Assembly: GCF_003202205.1 (NCBI RefSeq)
Contig: NZ_PDOG01000004.1
Coordinates: 28,831 to 70,299, forward strand
Length of the DNA: 41,469 nt
From: Halomonas sp. LBP4
GTDB lineage: Bacteria; Pseudomonadota; Gammaproteobacteria; Pseudomonadales; Halomonadaceae
Direction of reading: 5' to 3'
Positions 8,793-18,744 of this stretch are shown piece by piece; within the stretch, counting starts at the first letter, position 1, and each line of letters starts with the position of its first letter. The position numbers were made by a program, and so were the translations under genes. The notes under the pieces were generated by a model. The model had not been told where the DNA came from. It searched no databases and saw only the letters and a list, made by a program, of their open reading frames with translations.

Positions 8793-9782
8793 ATGACGCA
8801 CGCCAGCGCAGCCAGTCCGGAAATCCTCGCCTTCGGTGAGGCCATGACCATGTTCGTTGCCGACACACCCGGCCCACTGGCCGAGGTGGAGCACTTCCAT
8901 CGCCGGATCGCCGGCGCCGATACCAACGTGGCCATCGGCCTGGCGCGACTGGGCTTCCCGGTCGGCTGGCTGAGTCGGGTCGGTGCCGACAGCTTCGGCG
9001 ACTTCATTCGCCACACCCTCGAGGCCGAGGGACTCGACTGCCGGCATCTGACATCCGACCCCACACACCCCACCGGCCTGCTGTTCAAGGCACGCGCCGA
9101 GGGCGGCGCCGACCCCCGGGTCGAATACTTCCGTCGCGGCAGTGCCGCCAGCCGGTTGTCGCCGGACGATACCCTCAGCGTCGACTTCGGCGCCCTGCGC
9201 CACCTGCATGCCACCGGCATCCCCCCAGCGGTCTCCACGAGCTGTCGCGAACTCTCCTGGCACATGCTGGACAATGCCCGCGCCGCCGGCGCCAGCATCT
9301 CCTTCGACCCCAACCTGCGCCCCAGCCTGTGGGCAAGCGAAGCCGAGATGCGCGAGACACTGAACGCCATGGCAGCCAGAGCTGACTGGGTGTTGCCGGG
9401 GCTGGCAGAGGGCCGGCGCCTGACCGGGCTCGAGACGCCCCACGATATCGCCGGCTACTATCTCGACCGGGGTGCCAGGGCGGTGATCATCAAGCTCGGT
9501 CCCGAGGGCAGCTACTACCGTGGTACCCTCGCGGGCCGGGAAGAGAGCTTCACTCAGGCCGGTTTTCCGGTGGCCGAGGTAGTGGATACCGTCGGCGCCG
9601 GTGACGGCTTCGCGGTGGGCGTGGTCAGCGCCCTGCTCGATGGCCTCTCGCCCCGGGGGGCCGTGCGCCGCGGCAACCTGATCGGCGCCCAGGCGGTTCA
9701 GGTGGTCGGCGACATGGAAGGCCTCCCCGACCGAGCCCGCCTGGGGGCACTCGAAGCCTCCCTGCCGCCCCTCACCCCCTGA
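8793..9782 (+). CDS. PfkB-family sugar-acid kinase (2-ketogluconate or 2-keto-3-deoxygluconate kinase)
   Basis: A 329-residue ribokinase-fold enzyme that phosphorylates a C6 keto acid at O6 with ATP. Visible marks are GEAMTMFVA near residue 15, the AGADTNVAIGLARLG substrate loop near 40-54, FDPNLRPSLW near 171, and the anion-hole/catalytic GAGDGF with D271. The EYFRRGSAAS motif is shared by KguK and KdgK enzymes. The gene lies between a PtxS-like regulator and a HAD phosphatase, and a KguD-related reductase is nearby; this favours 2-ketogluconate kinase. On the other hand, the uxuAB operon in the window makes 2-keto-3-deoxygluconate, which needs KdgK. Sequence alone does not decide between the two, so I give no symbol. 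Confidence 0.85.
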   Translation: MTHASAASPEILAFGEAMTMFVADTPGPLAEVEHFHRRIAGADTNVAIGLARLGFPVGWLSRVGADSFGDFIRHTLEAEGLDCRHLTSDPTHPTGLLFKARAEGGADPRVEYFRRGSAASRLSPDDTLSVDFGALRHLHATGIPPAVSTSCRELSWHMLDNARAAGASISFDPNLRPSLWASEAEMRETLNAMAARADWVLPGLAEGRRLTGLETPHDIAGYYLDRGARAVIIKLGPEGSYYRGTLAGREESFTQAGFPVAEVVDTVGAGDGFAVGVVSALLDGLSPRGAVRRGNLIGAQAVQVVGDMEGLPDRARLGALEASLPPLTP

Positions 9783-9793
9783 AAGGAGCCCTC

Positions 9794-10471
9794 ATGACCC
9801 CACCGCTCTGCCTGCTCTTCGACTCCGACGGTACCCTGGTCGACAGCGAGATCCTGCTCGCCCAGGTCATGGCGGAGGTGCTGCCGCGCTTCGGCCTGCC
9901 CTTCACCGCCCACCAGTACATGGAGGAGTTTCGCGGCGTCCGCTTCCTCACCATCGTGCTCACCCTGGAGCAGCGCCACGCCACGCTCGACGAACAACGC
10001 CGCCAGCAGATGGAGAGCGAGATGCGCGCGCTGATGGAGGCCCGCATGCGCGCCGAGCTGCTGCCCATCGACGGCATGCCGAAGGCCCTGGGGGCCCTGG
10101 CCGCCCACCCCAAGGCGGTGGTCTCTAACGGCCCGGAAGGCAAGATCCGCTGCGCCATGGAGAGCACCGGCCTCGCCCCGCATTTCGGCGACCGGCTGTT
10201 CAGCGCCTACACCCTGGGCGTGTGGAAGCCCGATCCGGGCCTCTACCGCCAGGCCGCCGAGGCCATGGGCCATCCCCCCGAACGCTGTGTGGTGATCGAC
10301 GACGCCGCGGTGGGCGTGGCCGCCGGCCTCGAGGCCGGTATGCGGGTGATCCACCTCAACCGCCTCCCCGACGAGGAAGTCACCCCACCGGGTGCCATCG
10401 GCATCCGACATGCCAGCGAGCTGCCGGGGGTGGTGGCCCGGCTGGCTGCCGCCACCCACCCCCTCTGCTAG
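9794..10471 (+). CDS. HAD-superfamily phosphatase, YieH-like
   Basis: A 225-residue Mg-dependent phosphatase. Motif I is FDSDGTLVDSE with nucleophile D10 and general acid D12; motif II is VSNGP near 110; motif III lysine is in WKPDP near 140; motif IV is VIDDAAVG near 160. The cap domain is helical (residues 20-90). It resembles E. coli YieH, reported as a 6-phosphogluconate phosphatase. It follows the kinase by 12 bases in the LacI operon, so it could remove accumulated phosphorylated sugar acids. A clear paralogue lies at 35283-35969. Its TAG stop shares the four bases CTAG (10468-10471) with the stop of the convergent lactonase gene. Confidence 0.85.
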   Translation: MTPPLCLLFDSDGTLVDSEILLAQVMAEVLPRFGLPFTAHQYMEEFRGVRFLTIVLTLEQRHATLDEQRRQQMESEMRALMEARMRAELLPIDGMPKALGALAAHPKAVVSNGPEGKIRCAMESTGLAPHFGDRLFSAYTLGVWKPDPGLYRQAAEAMGHPPERCVVIDDAAVGVAAGLEAGMRVIHLNRLPDEEVTPPGAIGIRHASELPGVVARLAAATHPLC

Positions 10472-11358
10472 CCGCGACCGACGGGCTCCTCCAGCCCGGC
10501 CACCGGGGCCGGCATCCTGAGCAGGCCGCCGGCGGCCGGCCAGCGGGCTTTCCCTTCAGCATCCAGGTGCTGGGTGGCGGTGGTGATATAGAGGGTCTGC
10601 AGGTCGGCCCCGCCGAAGGCCACCATGGTGGGGTGCGGGCAAGGCAGTTCGACGCCGGCTACCAGTTCCCCGTCGGGCGAAAAGCGCACCAGTTGCCCCC
10701 CACCGTAGAGCACGCTCCAGTAGTGCCCCTCGCTGTCCACCGCGGCGCCATCGGGCACCCCCGGCAACCCCAGCGCCTCCAGATCAACCCAGGTCTCCGC
10801 CACGCCGGTGCCACCGCTCGCCACGTCGAAGGGATAGCGCAGGATACGCCGCGTCAGCGAGTCGGTATGGTAGAGCCAATGCCCGTCGGGGCTGAAGGCC
10901 AGGCCGTTGGAGATGCCGATGCCCGACCGGCGTGGTACCAGTTGGCCCTGGTCGAGGCAGTAGAGTGCCGCCGTGGGGCTCTGCTCGTCGGCGGCGATGG
11001 TGCCCACCCAGAGCCGGCCGTGCGCATCGCAGCGACCATCATTGAAGCGATTGCCGCCCTCCTCCCGCCACTCCGGGTTGTCCGCCAGACGCTCGGTCCG
11101 GCCATCGAACGGCAGGCGCAGCCTGACGATCCCCGAGGCGGTCGCGGCCAGCAGCCCCGCCTCGCACAGGGCAAGGCAACCGACCTTTTCGTCCAGCTCG
11201 ATACGGGTGGGAGCTTCATCGTGGTCTGGCCGCCAGGCGTAGATCACCCCACGATTGATATCCACCCAATAGAGCGTCTGCCGCGCCACCGACCACAGCG
11301 GGCTCTCGCCCAGGCTCATGCCCAACGCGAGCGCCACCTCGATACGTGCCTCCGTCAT
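10468..11358 (-). CDS. xylC: SMP-30/gluconolactonase-family sugar lactonase (probable D-xylonolactonase)
   Basis: Hydrolyses a sugar-acid lactone to the open acid; in this context xylonolactone to xylonate. The 296-residue six-bladed beta-propeller shows the family metal site: E18 in GESPLW, the FNDGRCDAHGRLWVGT block with N106, SNGLAFSPDG with N151, and PDGAAVDSEGHYW with D203. It is the last gene of the minus-strand xylose operon, 17 bases after the xylonate dehydratase. Members of the family act on several aldonolactones (L-arabino-, D-xylono-, galactono-), so the symbol rests on gene context. There is no intergenic terminator; its stop overlaps that of the phosphatase. Confidence 0.85.
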   Translation of the reverse strand: MTEARIEVALALGMSLGESPLWSVARQTLYWVDINRGVIYAWRPDHDEAPTRIELDEKVGCLALCEAGLLAATASGIVRLRLPFDGRTERLADNPEWREEGGNRFNDGRCDAHGRLWVGTIAADEQSPTAALYCLDQGQLVPRRSGIGISNGLAFSPDGHWLYHTDSLTRRILRYPFDVASGGTGVAETWVDLEALGLPGVPDGAAVDSEGHYWSVLYGGGQLVRFSPDGELVAGVELPCPHPTMVAFGGADLQTLYITTATQHLDAEGKARWPAAGGLLRMPAPVAGLEEPVGRG

Positions 11359-11375
11359 CGCATCACCCCCCTGCC

Positions 11376-13178
11376 TCAGTGGTTGTCCCGCGGCGGGCTG
11401 AGCCTTGCCACGTCCCGGTACTTGGGCGCCGGTTCCAGCGTCATGCCGCGATCCAGCGGTTCCACCAGCGTGCGCTGGATCTCCTGCCAGGGTGTCTGGT
11501 GATCCGGGTAGCGGTAGCCGCCGTTCGCCTCCAGCCTCTGGCGGCGGGCCTCGAGCTCGGCGTCATCGATCAGCAGCTGCACCTCGCCCTTGCCCAGGTC
11601 GACTCGCAAGCGATCGCCGGTCTCGAGCAGCGCCAGGCCTCCGCCGCTGGCCGCTTCGGGCGAGGCGTTGAGGATCGACGGCGAACCCGAGGTGCCCGAC
11701 TGTCGGCCGTCACCCAGGCACGGTAGCGATTCGATGCCGCGTCGGATCAGCGCCTCCGGCGGCTGCATGTTGACCACCTCGGCGCCGCCGGGATGGCCCA
11801 CGGGGCCGGCACCGCGCATCACCAGGATGGTGCGCTCGTCGATGGCGAGGCTCGGGTCGTCGATGCGCGCATGGTAGTCCTCGGAACCGTCGAACACCGC
11901 CACGCGACCCTCGAAGGCGTCCGGGTCGTCGGGGTCGCTGAGGAAGCGCTCGCGGAAGTCCTTCGAAATCACGCTGGTCTTCATCAGCGCCGAATCGAAG
12001 AGGTTGCCCCCGAGGTTGAGGAAGCCGGCGTGCGCGACCAGGGGATTGCCATAGCGGCGGATCACGTCGTCGTCGCGGGTCTCCCGTCCGCGGACATTGT
12101 CGGCCAGCGAACGGCCGTTGACGGTCATGACATCCCCGTGCAGATGGCCGGCACCCAGGAGTTCACTGATGACCGCCGGCACCCCGCCGGCACGATGGAA
12201 CTCCTCGCCGAGATAGGCCCCCGCCGGCATGACGTTGGCCAGCAGCGGGATGGCGTGGCCCAGGTGCTGCCAATCGTCGTTGTCGAGTTCGAGGCCGGCG
12301 TGGCGGGCGATGGCGTTGACGTGGATCGGCGCATTGGAGGAGCCGCCCAGCGCCGAGCAGGTGACGATGGCGTTCTCGAATGCCTCGCGGGTGAGGATGT
12401 CGCTGGGGCGCAGGTCCTCCCAGACCATCTCGACGATCCGCTCGCCGGTCCGGTAGGCGACCATGGCGCGCTCCTTGTAGGGCGCAGGAATCATCGCCGA
12501 GCCCGGCAGGCTCATGCCCAGCGCCTCGGCCATGGCGTTCATGGTCGAGGCGGTGCCCATGGTGTTGCAGTGGCCCACCGAGGGCGCCGAATCGGTAGCC
12601 CGGGCGAGGAACTCGGCATAGTCGATGTCACCGGCGGCGAGCCGCTTGCGCAGCTCCCAGATGATGGTCCCCGAGCCGACCCGCTCGCTGCCCCGCCAGC
12701 CGTTGAGCATGGGCCCGCCGGAGAGCACGATGGCCGGGATATTGACCGTGGCCGCCGCCATCAACGCCGCCGGGGTGGTCTTGTCGCAGCCGGTGGTCAG
12801 CACCACGCCATCGAGTGGGTAACCGTGCAGCACCTCCACCAGGCCCAGGTAGGCCAGGTTGCGATCCAGCGCCGCCGTGGGGCGGCGGGCATTCTCGTGG
12901 ATCGGATGCATGGGGAACTCGAAGGGCACGCCGCCGGCGGCGCGGATGCCGTCCTTGACCCGCTTGGCGAGCTCCACGTGGTGGCGATTGCAGGGCGTCA
13001 GGTCGGAGCCCGACTGGCAGATGCCGATGATCGGCCGGCCGCTCGTGAGCTCCTCCAGGGTGATGCCGTAGTTCAGGTAGCGCTCGATGCACAGCGCCGT
13101 GGTCCCCGGGTGCTCGGGGTTGTCGAACCAGTCGCGCGAGCGCAGCTGGTCGGATGTGATCTTGGCGTTACTCATCAT
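11376..13178 (-). CDS. xylD: D-xylonate dehydratase (IlvD/Edd family)
   Basis: Dehydrates D-xylonate to 2-keto-3-deoxy-D-xylonate, the third step of the Weimberg pathway. The 600-residue protein matches Caulobacter crescentus XylD along most of its length, including [10 protein letters not shown] at the start, CDKTTPA and the end KYRDVA...H. Iron-sulfur cysteines of the family are present: C63 in TPCN, C131 in TGCDK and C204 in GHCNTMGT; K133 in the same CDK motif is the metal-site lysine. Related enzymes also take L-arabonate or galactonate. A double ATG (13178/13175) has only a weak ribosome site, GACGAG. It lies between the epimerase and lactonase genes, so lactone opening and dehydration are encoded together. 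Confidence 0.92.
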   Translation of the reverse strand: MMSNAKITSDQLRSRDWFDNPEHPGTTALCIERYLNYGITLEELTSGRPIIGICQSGSDLTPCNRHHVELAKRVKDGIRAAGGVPFEFPMHPIHENARRPTAALDRNLAYLGLVEVLHGYPLDGVVLTTGCDKTTPAALMAAATVNIPAIVLSGGPMLNGWRGSERVGSGTIIWELRKRLAAGDIDYAEFLARATDSAPSVGHCNTMGTASTMNAMAEALGMSLPGSAMIPAPYKERAMVAYRTGERIVEMVWEDLRPSDILTREAFENAIVTCSALGGSSNAPIHVNAIARHAGLELDNDDWQHLGHAIPLLANVMPAGAYLGEEFHRAGGVPAVISELLGAGHLHGDVMTVNGRSLADNVRGRETRDDDVIRRYGNPLVAHAGFLNLGGNLFDSALMKTSVISKDFRERFLSDPDDPDAFEGRVAVFDGSEDYHARIDDPSLAIDERTILVMRGAGPVGHPGGAEVVNMQPPEALIRRGIESLPCLGDGRQSGTSGSPSILNASPEAASGGGLALLETGDRLRVDLGKGEVQLLIDDAELEARRQRLEANGGYRYPDHQTPWQEIQRTLVEPLDRGMTLEPAPKYRDVARLSPPRDNH

Positions 13179-13273
13179 GTCGATACTCGTCTCATGGATA
13201 AAGGAAGCATTTCAGAGGGGAGGGTCAAGTGTCCCCCCAGGCTCCTGCATCACCGCTCGCCAGGCCTCGATCC

Positions 13274-14158
13274 TCAAGTCACGATAGACGAAGCCCGGAA
13301 ACGGTAGCGCCGACGCAGGGACTGGCCAGGCGCCAGCTCGACCAGGCCATGCTCGCTGGCACCCAGATGATGGGCATCGACCGCGTGACTGACCGGCTCC
13401 ACGCAGAAGAAGTCGGCCTCCGCCCCGGGCGAATAGACCAGATACCGCGACACTGCCGGTCCGGCGCTCATCTCCAGCGCCACCCCCCGTTCGGGCCAGT
13501 GCAGCAGCGCCCGTCCGCCCCAGCCGGTGAAGAGGTTGTCGATCTTGCCCTCGGGCAGGGCCGAGGGGGCAGAGAAGTTCCACGCCTCCCCCGTCTCGAG
13601 TCGGCGCCACTGGGTGGGCAGTTGGGCGGCATCCACCTCCCACACGCCCTCGGCGAGTGCCTCGAGGCGCGCGTCGGCGCTGCGCGGAAACCAGGGGTGC
13701 AGCCCCAGGCCGTAGGGCGCCGGCGCCTCGCCCAGGTGTGTGGCCGAGAGCTCGACCGCCAGGCTCTCGCCCTCGAGGCGATAGACCAGCTCCGCGCGGT
13801 AGTCGAAGGGGGGCTGCTCGCGCGAGCGCAGCACCAGGCGCAGCTCATGCCTCTCCTGGCCCTCGACCCGCCAGGGTCGCTGCCAGCCGTCGCCATGGAT
13901 CGGCAACGGCTCGCCGGCGAGGTTGGGCGCCAGCGGATAGTGCCGGCCACGCCACTCGAAGCCTCCCGCCGAGATGCGGTTCGACCAGGGCACCAGCGGG
14001 TACATGGCGAGCCGGTTGGGGTCCTGCTCGTCGACGGTGCCGGGACGCATCAGCGCCACCGGGCCATCTTCGGTCAGGGCATCGAAGCGCACCACTGCCC
14101 CGCCAATGGCCGGATTGACCAACAGGCGCAACTTGCCGTTGTCGAGAGCAACCATCAT
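13274..14158 (-). CDS. Aldose 1-epimerase (mutarotase-like)
   Basis: Interconverts alpha and beta anomers of aldoses, supplying the anomer used by the sugar dehydrogenase. The 294-residue beta-sandwich protein has PLVPWSNRI near residue 53 (substrate arginine), PIHGDG near 86 (a catalytic His candidate), GLGLHPWFPR near 150 (second His) and FFCVEPVSHAVDAHH near 250 (catalytic Glu). An upstream in-frame extension would overlap the ATPase gene; I chose the ATG at 14158 because GGAGG lies 5 bases before it. It sits 19 bases after the ABC ATPase in the xylose operon. The family also includes hexose-6-phosphate epimerases, but the context suits free xylose. Confidence 0.88.
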   Translation of the reverse strand: MMVALDNGKLRLLVNPAIGGAVVRFDALTEDGPVALMRPGTVDEQDPNRLAMYPLVPWSNRISAGGFEWRGRHYPLAPNLAGEPLPIHGDGWQRPWRVEGQERHELRLVLRSREQPPFDYRAELVYRLEGESLAVELSATHLGEAPAPYGLGLHPWFPRSADARLEALAEGVWEVDAAQLPTQWRRLETGEAWNFSAPSALPEGKIDNLFTGWGGRALLHWPERGVALEMSAGPAVSRYLVYSPGAEADFFCVEPVSHAVDAHHLGASEHGLVELAPGQSLRRRYRFRASSIVT

Positions 14159-14177
14159 GGCGTCCTCCGTGAGATGG

Positions 14178-15224
<1,047 letters not shown>

Positions 15225-15280
15225 GGTGTGCACTCTTTATCAAGCATAGGTTATGGTTCTCAGGCGTGATTGGCAGGCGC

Positions 15281-16888
15281 TCAACGGAGCTCGCGGCGAT
15301 AGCGGAACCTGGCGAAGTCGGCCGGCGTACCGCGACCACTGATGTCGTGGGCCGCCATGCCCAGGAAATTGCCGGTGAAGTAGCCATGTGCGCGGCCACT
15401 GCCCTCGTCCGAGAGCAGCCCGGCATCGAGCACCGGACCGATCGGCTGCCACTCACCGTCGCCCTGGGCGTAGCGAAACTGCAGCTCTCGCTCGCGAATA
15501 TCGACGCCGAGCTGCACGGGCGTTCCGGGCTCGAGAACCGCCCCCTGGGTGTCGGCGATATCCAGACGCCCGCTGGGCCACTCGTCGTGGCAGCTCATCA
15601 CGCTGAGCACCTTGTCGCCGCCATCACCACGGGTTACCGCCAGATAGTGGAACTTGAAGCGGTTGTAGTAGGCAATCAGGCCAGCGAACTGCTGCAGGTC
15701 GTCCGGCTCGAATTCAAGCACGGTCTCGGCACTGCAGTACCAGTTGTCCTGACGCCGCGCCACCAGCGCCTGCTCGAACCAGGAGCCCACCGATTCGCGA
15801 CCATAAAGGCGCAGGAAACCAGGGCGCTCACTCAGGGAGAAGAGCCGCTCGGGCTCGGGGGTGCGCAGCCACTGGAAGTTCGCCGGTAGCGTCTCGGATG
15901 CGAACTCGTGGGTCTCCTCGGTGTCCGGGGCACGTTGATCCGTGCCGGGCATCGACACCTCCAGCGTCGGGGTCTTGCCGCCGTCGGCCAGTCGCAACCA
16001 GCCGTCGTTGTCCCAGACGGCTCGCTGAATCGCCGTTTCGCGCCCCAACGGCGATAACCGCGTACCCGGCAGCGGACGGCCGCACAGATGCACCATCCAG
16101 GTCTCGCCCTCGGGTGTCTCGACCAGGTCGGCGTGGCCGGCACGCTGTAGCGGGTTGTCCGGGTCCTGGCGCGTGGTCAGCACCGGATTGTCGGGATGTA
16201 CCGCATAGGGGCCGGTAAGATGGCGCGAGCGAGCCATGGTCACGGCGTGGCCGTAACCCGTACCGCCCTCGGCCACCAGCAGGTGGTACCAGCCATCGCG
16301 GCGATAGAGGTGCGGTCCCTCGGTGAGCTTCATTTCGGTGCCGGCGAAGATGTTATGGATCGGCCCCACCAGGCGCCTCCGCTCGGTGTCGTACTCCTGG
16401 AGCAGGATACCGCCGAAGCGGTCGCCGCCCTCGCGCTGGCGATAGTCCCACTGCAGGTTGACCAGCCACTTGCGACCGTCGTCATCGTGGAACAGCGAGG
16501 GATCGAAGCCGCTGGAGTTGAGGTAGACCGGATCGCTCCAGGGCCCCTCAATGGTGGGCGCGGTGACCAGGTAATTGTGGCCATCCTTGAAGTTGCCCTC
16601 GTAGCGCTTCATGTCAGTGTAGATCAGCCAGAACTGGCCGTCGGCATAGGACAGGCAGGGCGCCCAGATCCCGCAGGAGTCGGGGTTGCCGCGCATATCG
16701 AGCTGAGCGGCCCGCGTCAGCGGCCGAGTGACCAGGCGCCAGTTGGCCAGGTCTCGGGAGTGATGGATCTGTACCCCCGGGTACCACTCGAAGGTGGAGG
16801 TGGCAATGTAGTAGTCCTCGCCCACCCGACAGATCGAAGGATCTGGATTGAAGCCGGGCAGGATCGGATTGCGAATCACGTCTTTCAT
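15281..16888 (-). CDS. xynB: GH43-family beta-xylosidase, intracellular
   Basis: Releases xylose from the non-reducing end of xylo-oligosaccharides with inversion. The 535-residue protein has an N-terminal five-bladed propeller: catalytic base D16 in FNPDPSI, pKa-tuning D129 in SGFDPSLF, and acid E190 in KLTEGPHLY, all in the expected places. The C-terminal half from about residue 325 is a beta-sandwich of the kind that closes the active site in the XynB/SXA group. It has no signal peptide, so it works in the cytoplasm on imported oligomers. It lies 12 bases after the permease gene and 56 before the ATPase. Arabinofuranosidase side activity is common in these enzymes. Confidence 0.92.
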   Translation of the reverse strand: MKDVIRNPILPGFNPDPSICRVGEDYYIATSTFEWYPGVQIHHSRDLANWRLVTRPLTRAAQLDMRGNPDSCGIWAPCLSYADGQFWLIYTDMKRYEGNFKDGHNYLVTAPTIEGPWSDPVYLNSSGFDPSLFHDDDGRKWLVNLQWDYRQREGGDRFGGILLQEYDTERRRLVGPIHNIFAGTEMKLTEGPHLYRRDGWYHLLVAEGGTGYGHAVTMARSRHLTGPYAVHPDNPVLTTRQDPDNPLQRAGHADLVETPEGETWMVHLCGRPLPGTRLSPLGRETAIQRAVWDNDGWLRLADGGKTPTLEVSMPGTDQRAPDTEETHEFASETLPANFQWLRTPEPERLFSLSERPGFLRLYGRESVGSWFEQALVARRQDNWYCSAETVLEFEPDDLQQFAGLIAYYNRFKFHYLAVTRGDGGDKVLSVMSCHDEWPSGRLDIADTQGAVLEPGTPVQLGVDIRERELQFRYAQGDGEWQPIGPVLDAGLLSDEGSGRAHGYFTGNFLGMAAHDISGRGTPADFARFRYRRELR

Positions 16889-16900
16889 TTGCGGTATCCC

Positions 16901-17728
16901 TTATCCCTTGACGGAGCCGCCGGTGAGGCCGGCCACGATGTATTTCTGGGCAGCGAGGAAGAAGATCACGGCCGGTGTGATGGTCAGGGTCACGAAGGCC
17001 AGGATCATGTTCCACTGGGTCAGGTATTCGCCCTGGAACTGCATCATGCCGAGCGGCCAGGTGTAGATGTCACGGTCGTTGAGCACCACCAGCGGCAGCA
17101 GGAAATTGTTCCAGCTCTGCACGAAGACGAACACGCCCACGGTAGCCAGGATCGGCGTCGACAGCGGCAGGGTGAACGACCAGAAGAAGCGCAGATAGCT
17201 GCAGCCATCAAGGTAGGCGGCCTCGAACAGCTCCTTGGGAAGCTGATCGAAGAATGCCTTGAACAACAGGATCGCCAGCGACAGACCGAAGGCCGTCTGC
17301 GGCAAGATCACCGACCAGTAAGTGTCCAGCAGCCCCAGGTCGCGCACCTTGATGAACAGCGGCAGGATCGCTGCGGCAAAGGGAAACATCAGCCCCAGCA
17401 AGAGGTACGAGAGGATCATCTTCGAGCCGAAGAAGCGGATTTGTGAGAACACATAGGCTGCGGCCGCACCCACCACCAGAGTCAGGAATACCGTCATCGA
17501 GGAGATGAAGAAGGAGTTGCCCAGGTAACGCCAGAAGCTGCCGTCGAGAAAGATCGCGATGTAGTTTTCCGCGTTCCAGCTATTCGGTAGCCAAAGTGGG
17601 TTGGTACGTAACTCAGCATTACTCTTGAAACCGCCGAAGAACGATGCGAGCAAGGGGGCAATGACCAGGCTGGCGACCAAGATCAACAGGATCACGCGTA
17701 ACGTATTGCGGGTTGTTACATTCTTCAT
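16901..17728 (-). CDS. ABC sugar transporter permease (MalG-like, CUT1)
   Basis: Inner-membrane subunit of the sugar importer. The 275-residue protein has six predicted membrane helices, the first near residues 10-32 and the last near the C-terminus. The EAA loop that contacts the ATPase is at about 188-210 (EAAYLDGCSYLRFF, then P). Its ATG overlaps the TGA of the partner permease by four bases (17725-17728), so the two are translated together. The GGSVKG C-terminal ending is typical of MalG-type subunits. Confidence 0.93.
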   Translation of the reverse strand: MKNVTTRNTLRVILLILVASLVIAPLLASFFGGFKSNAELRTNPLWLPNSWNAENYIAIFLDGSFWRYLGNSFFISSMTVFLTLVVGAAAAYVFSQIRFFGSKMILSYLLLGLMFPFAAAILPLFIKVRDLGLLDTYWSVILPQTAFGLSLAILLFKAFFDQLPKELFEAAYLDGCSYLRFFWSFTLPLSTPILATVGVFVFVQSWNNFLLPLVVLNDRDIYTWPLGMMQFQGEYLTQWNMILAFVTLTITPAVIFFLAAQKYIVAGLTGGSVKG

Positions 17729-18657
17729 GCTCGGCCCCCCCTCGTTGTAGCGCGCTGGTAGAAGAAGGCAAAACCGATGGCGAGTACGAACAGCACCACG
17801 GCGGCGGCGCTACCGAAGCCGATGTTCAGTCGTGACAGGCCGAAGGTATAGAGGTAGGTGACGATGGTATGGGTCGAGTTCGAGGGGCCGCCATTGGTCA
17901 GCGGGATGATGATGTCGAAGATCTGCAGCGAGCCGATGATGGCGAAGAAGCCGCTCACCACCAGGGCATGCTTGATCAGCGGGATCTGCACGAACAGGGC
18001 CACCTGGCGCGGCTTGGCCCCCTCCAGCTTGGCTGCCTCGATCAGGTCCTTGGGTACGCTCTGGAGCGCCGCAATGTAGATCATCATATGGAAGCCGAAG
18101 TACTTCCATACGATCACCGTCATGATTGCCGGAAAGGCCCACTGGTGATCGGCCAATACATAGATTGACTCCTGCCCAAGCGACTGGAATATAGAAGCGG
18201 TAATGCCGTAATCGCCGTCGAAGACAAAGCTCCAGATCAGGCCAGCGGCCACTTCCGCCAGGATATAGGGCAGGAAGAACACCAGCCGGAACAGGGTATT
18301 GGTCGGCGTCTTGCGATACACCAGCAATGCCAGCCCCAAGGCAAGCGGCATCTGGATGATTAGGGAAACCAGAATCAGCTTGGTGGTATTCCACAGCGCC
18401 GTATGGAACACCGAGTGATCAAACAGGCGCGTGTAGTTCTGAGTGCCGACGAAGTCCGTGGGCGAGCCATAGCCGTTCCACGAGAAGCCGCTGTAGTAGG
18501 CCGCATCGACCAACGGCAGGATGACAAACAGCGAGAACAGGATCAGTGCCGGTGGCAACAAGATGAGAACAGCGGAGAGCTTGCCGCTGACCAGGTTCTT
18601 CTTGATGCGATCGGCGGTACCCCGTTTGTGCACGGTGGGGCGAGTCATAGTCGTCAT
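17725..18657 (-). CDS. ABC sugar transporter permease (MalF-like, CUT1)
   Basis: Partner permease of the sugar importer. About 310 residues with six predicted membrane helices; the first is the VLILLPPALILFSLFVIL stretch. The EAA loop reads IEAAKLEGAKPRQVALFVQIPLI near residue 210. Three in-frame ATGs (18666, 18657, 18648) compete for the start and none has a strong ribosome site; I took the middle one. A longer frame to 18723 begins with an unlikely Arg/His-rich stretch. The gap to the binding-protein gene is 87 bases. Substrate is inferred from the neighbours to be xylose oligomers or xylose. Confidence 0.9.
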   Translation of the reverse strand: MTTMTRPTVHKRGTADRIKKNLVSGKLSAVLILLPPALILFSLFVILPLVDAAYYSGFSWNGYGSPTDFVGTQNYTRLFDHSVFHTALWNTTKLILVSLIIQMPLALGLALLVYRKTPTNTLFRLVFFLPYILAEVAAGLIWSFVFDGDYGITASIFQSLGQESIYVLADHQWAFPAIMTVIVWKYFGFHMMIYIAALQSVPKDLIEAAKLEGAKPRQVALFVQIPLIKHALVVSGFFAIIGSLQIFDIIIPLTNGGPSNSTHTIVTYLYTFGLSRLNIGFGSAAAVVLFVLAIGFAFFYQRATTRGGRA

Positions 18658-18744
18658 GATGAGCATCCATCCCGAGACGGGGAGTTGGTGCGTGCCGGCG
18701 GCATGCCGCCGGCGTAACAGCAAGGCCGTGCTGGCCGGCCAGGT

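Noticed and set aside
11376..13178. Dihydroxy-acid dehydratase (IlvD) or phosphogluconate dehydratase (Edd)
   Set aside because: The family is shared, but the sequence follows the pentonate dehydratase type closely and sits among xylose genes.
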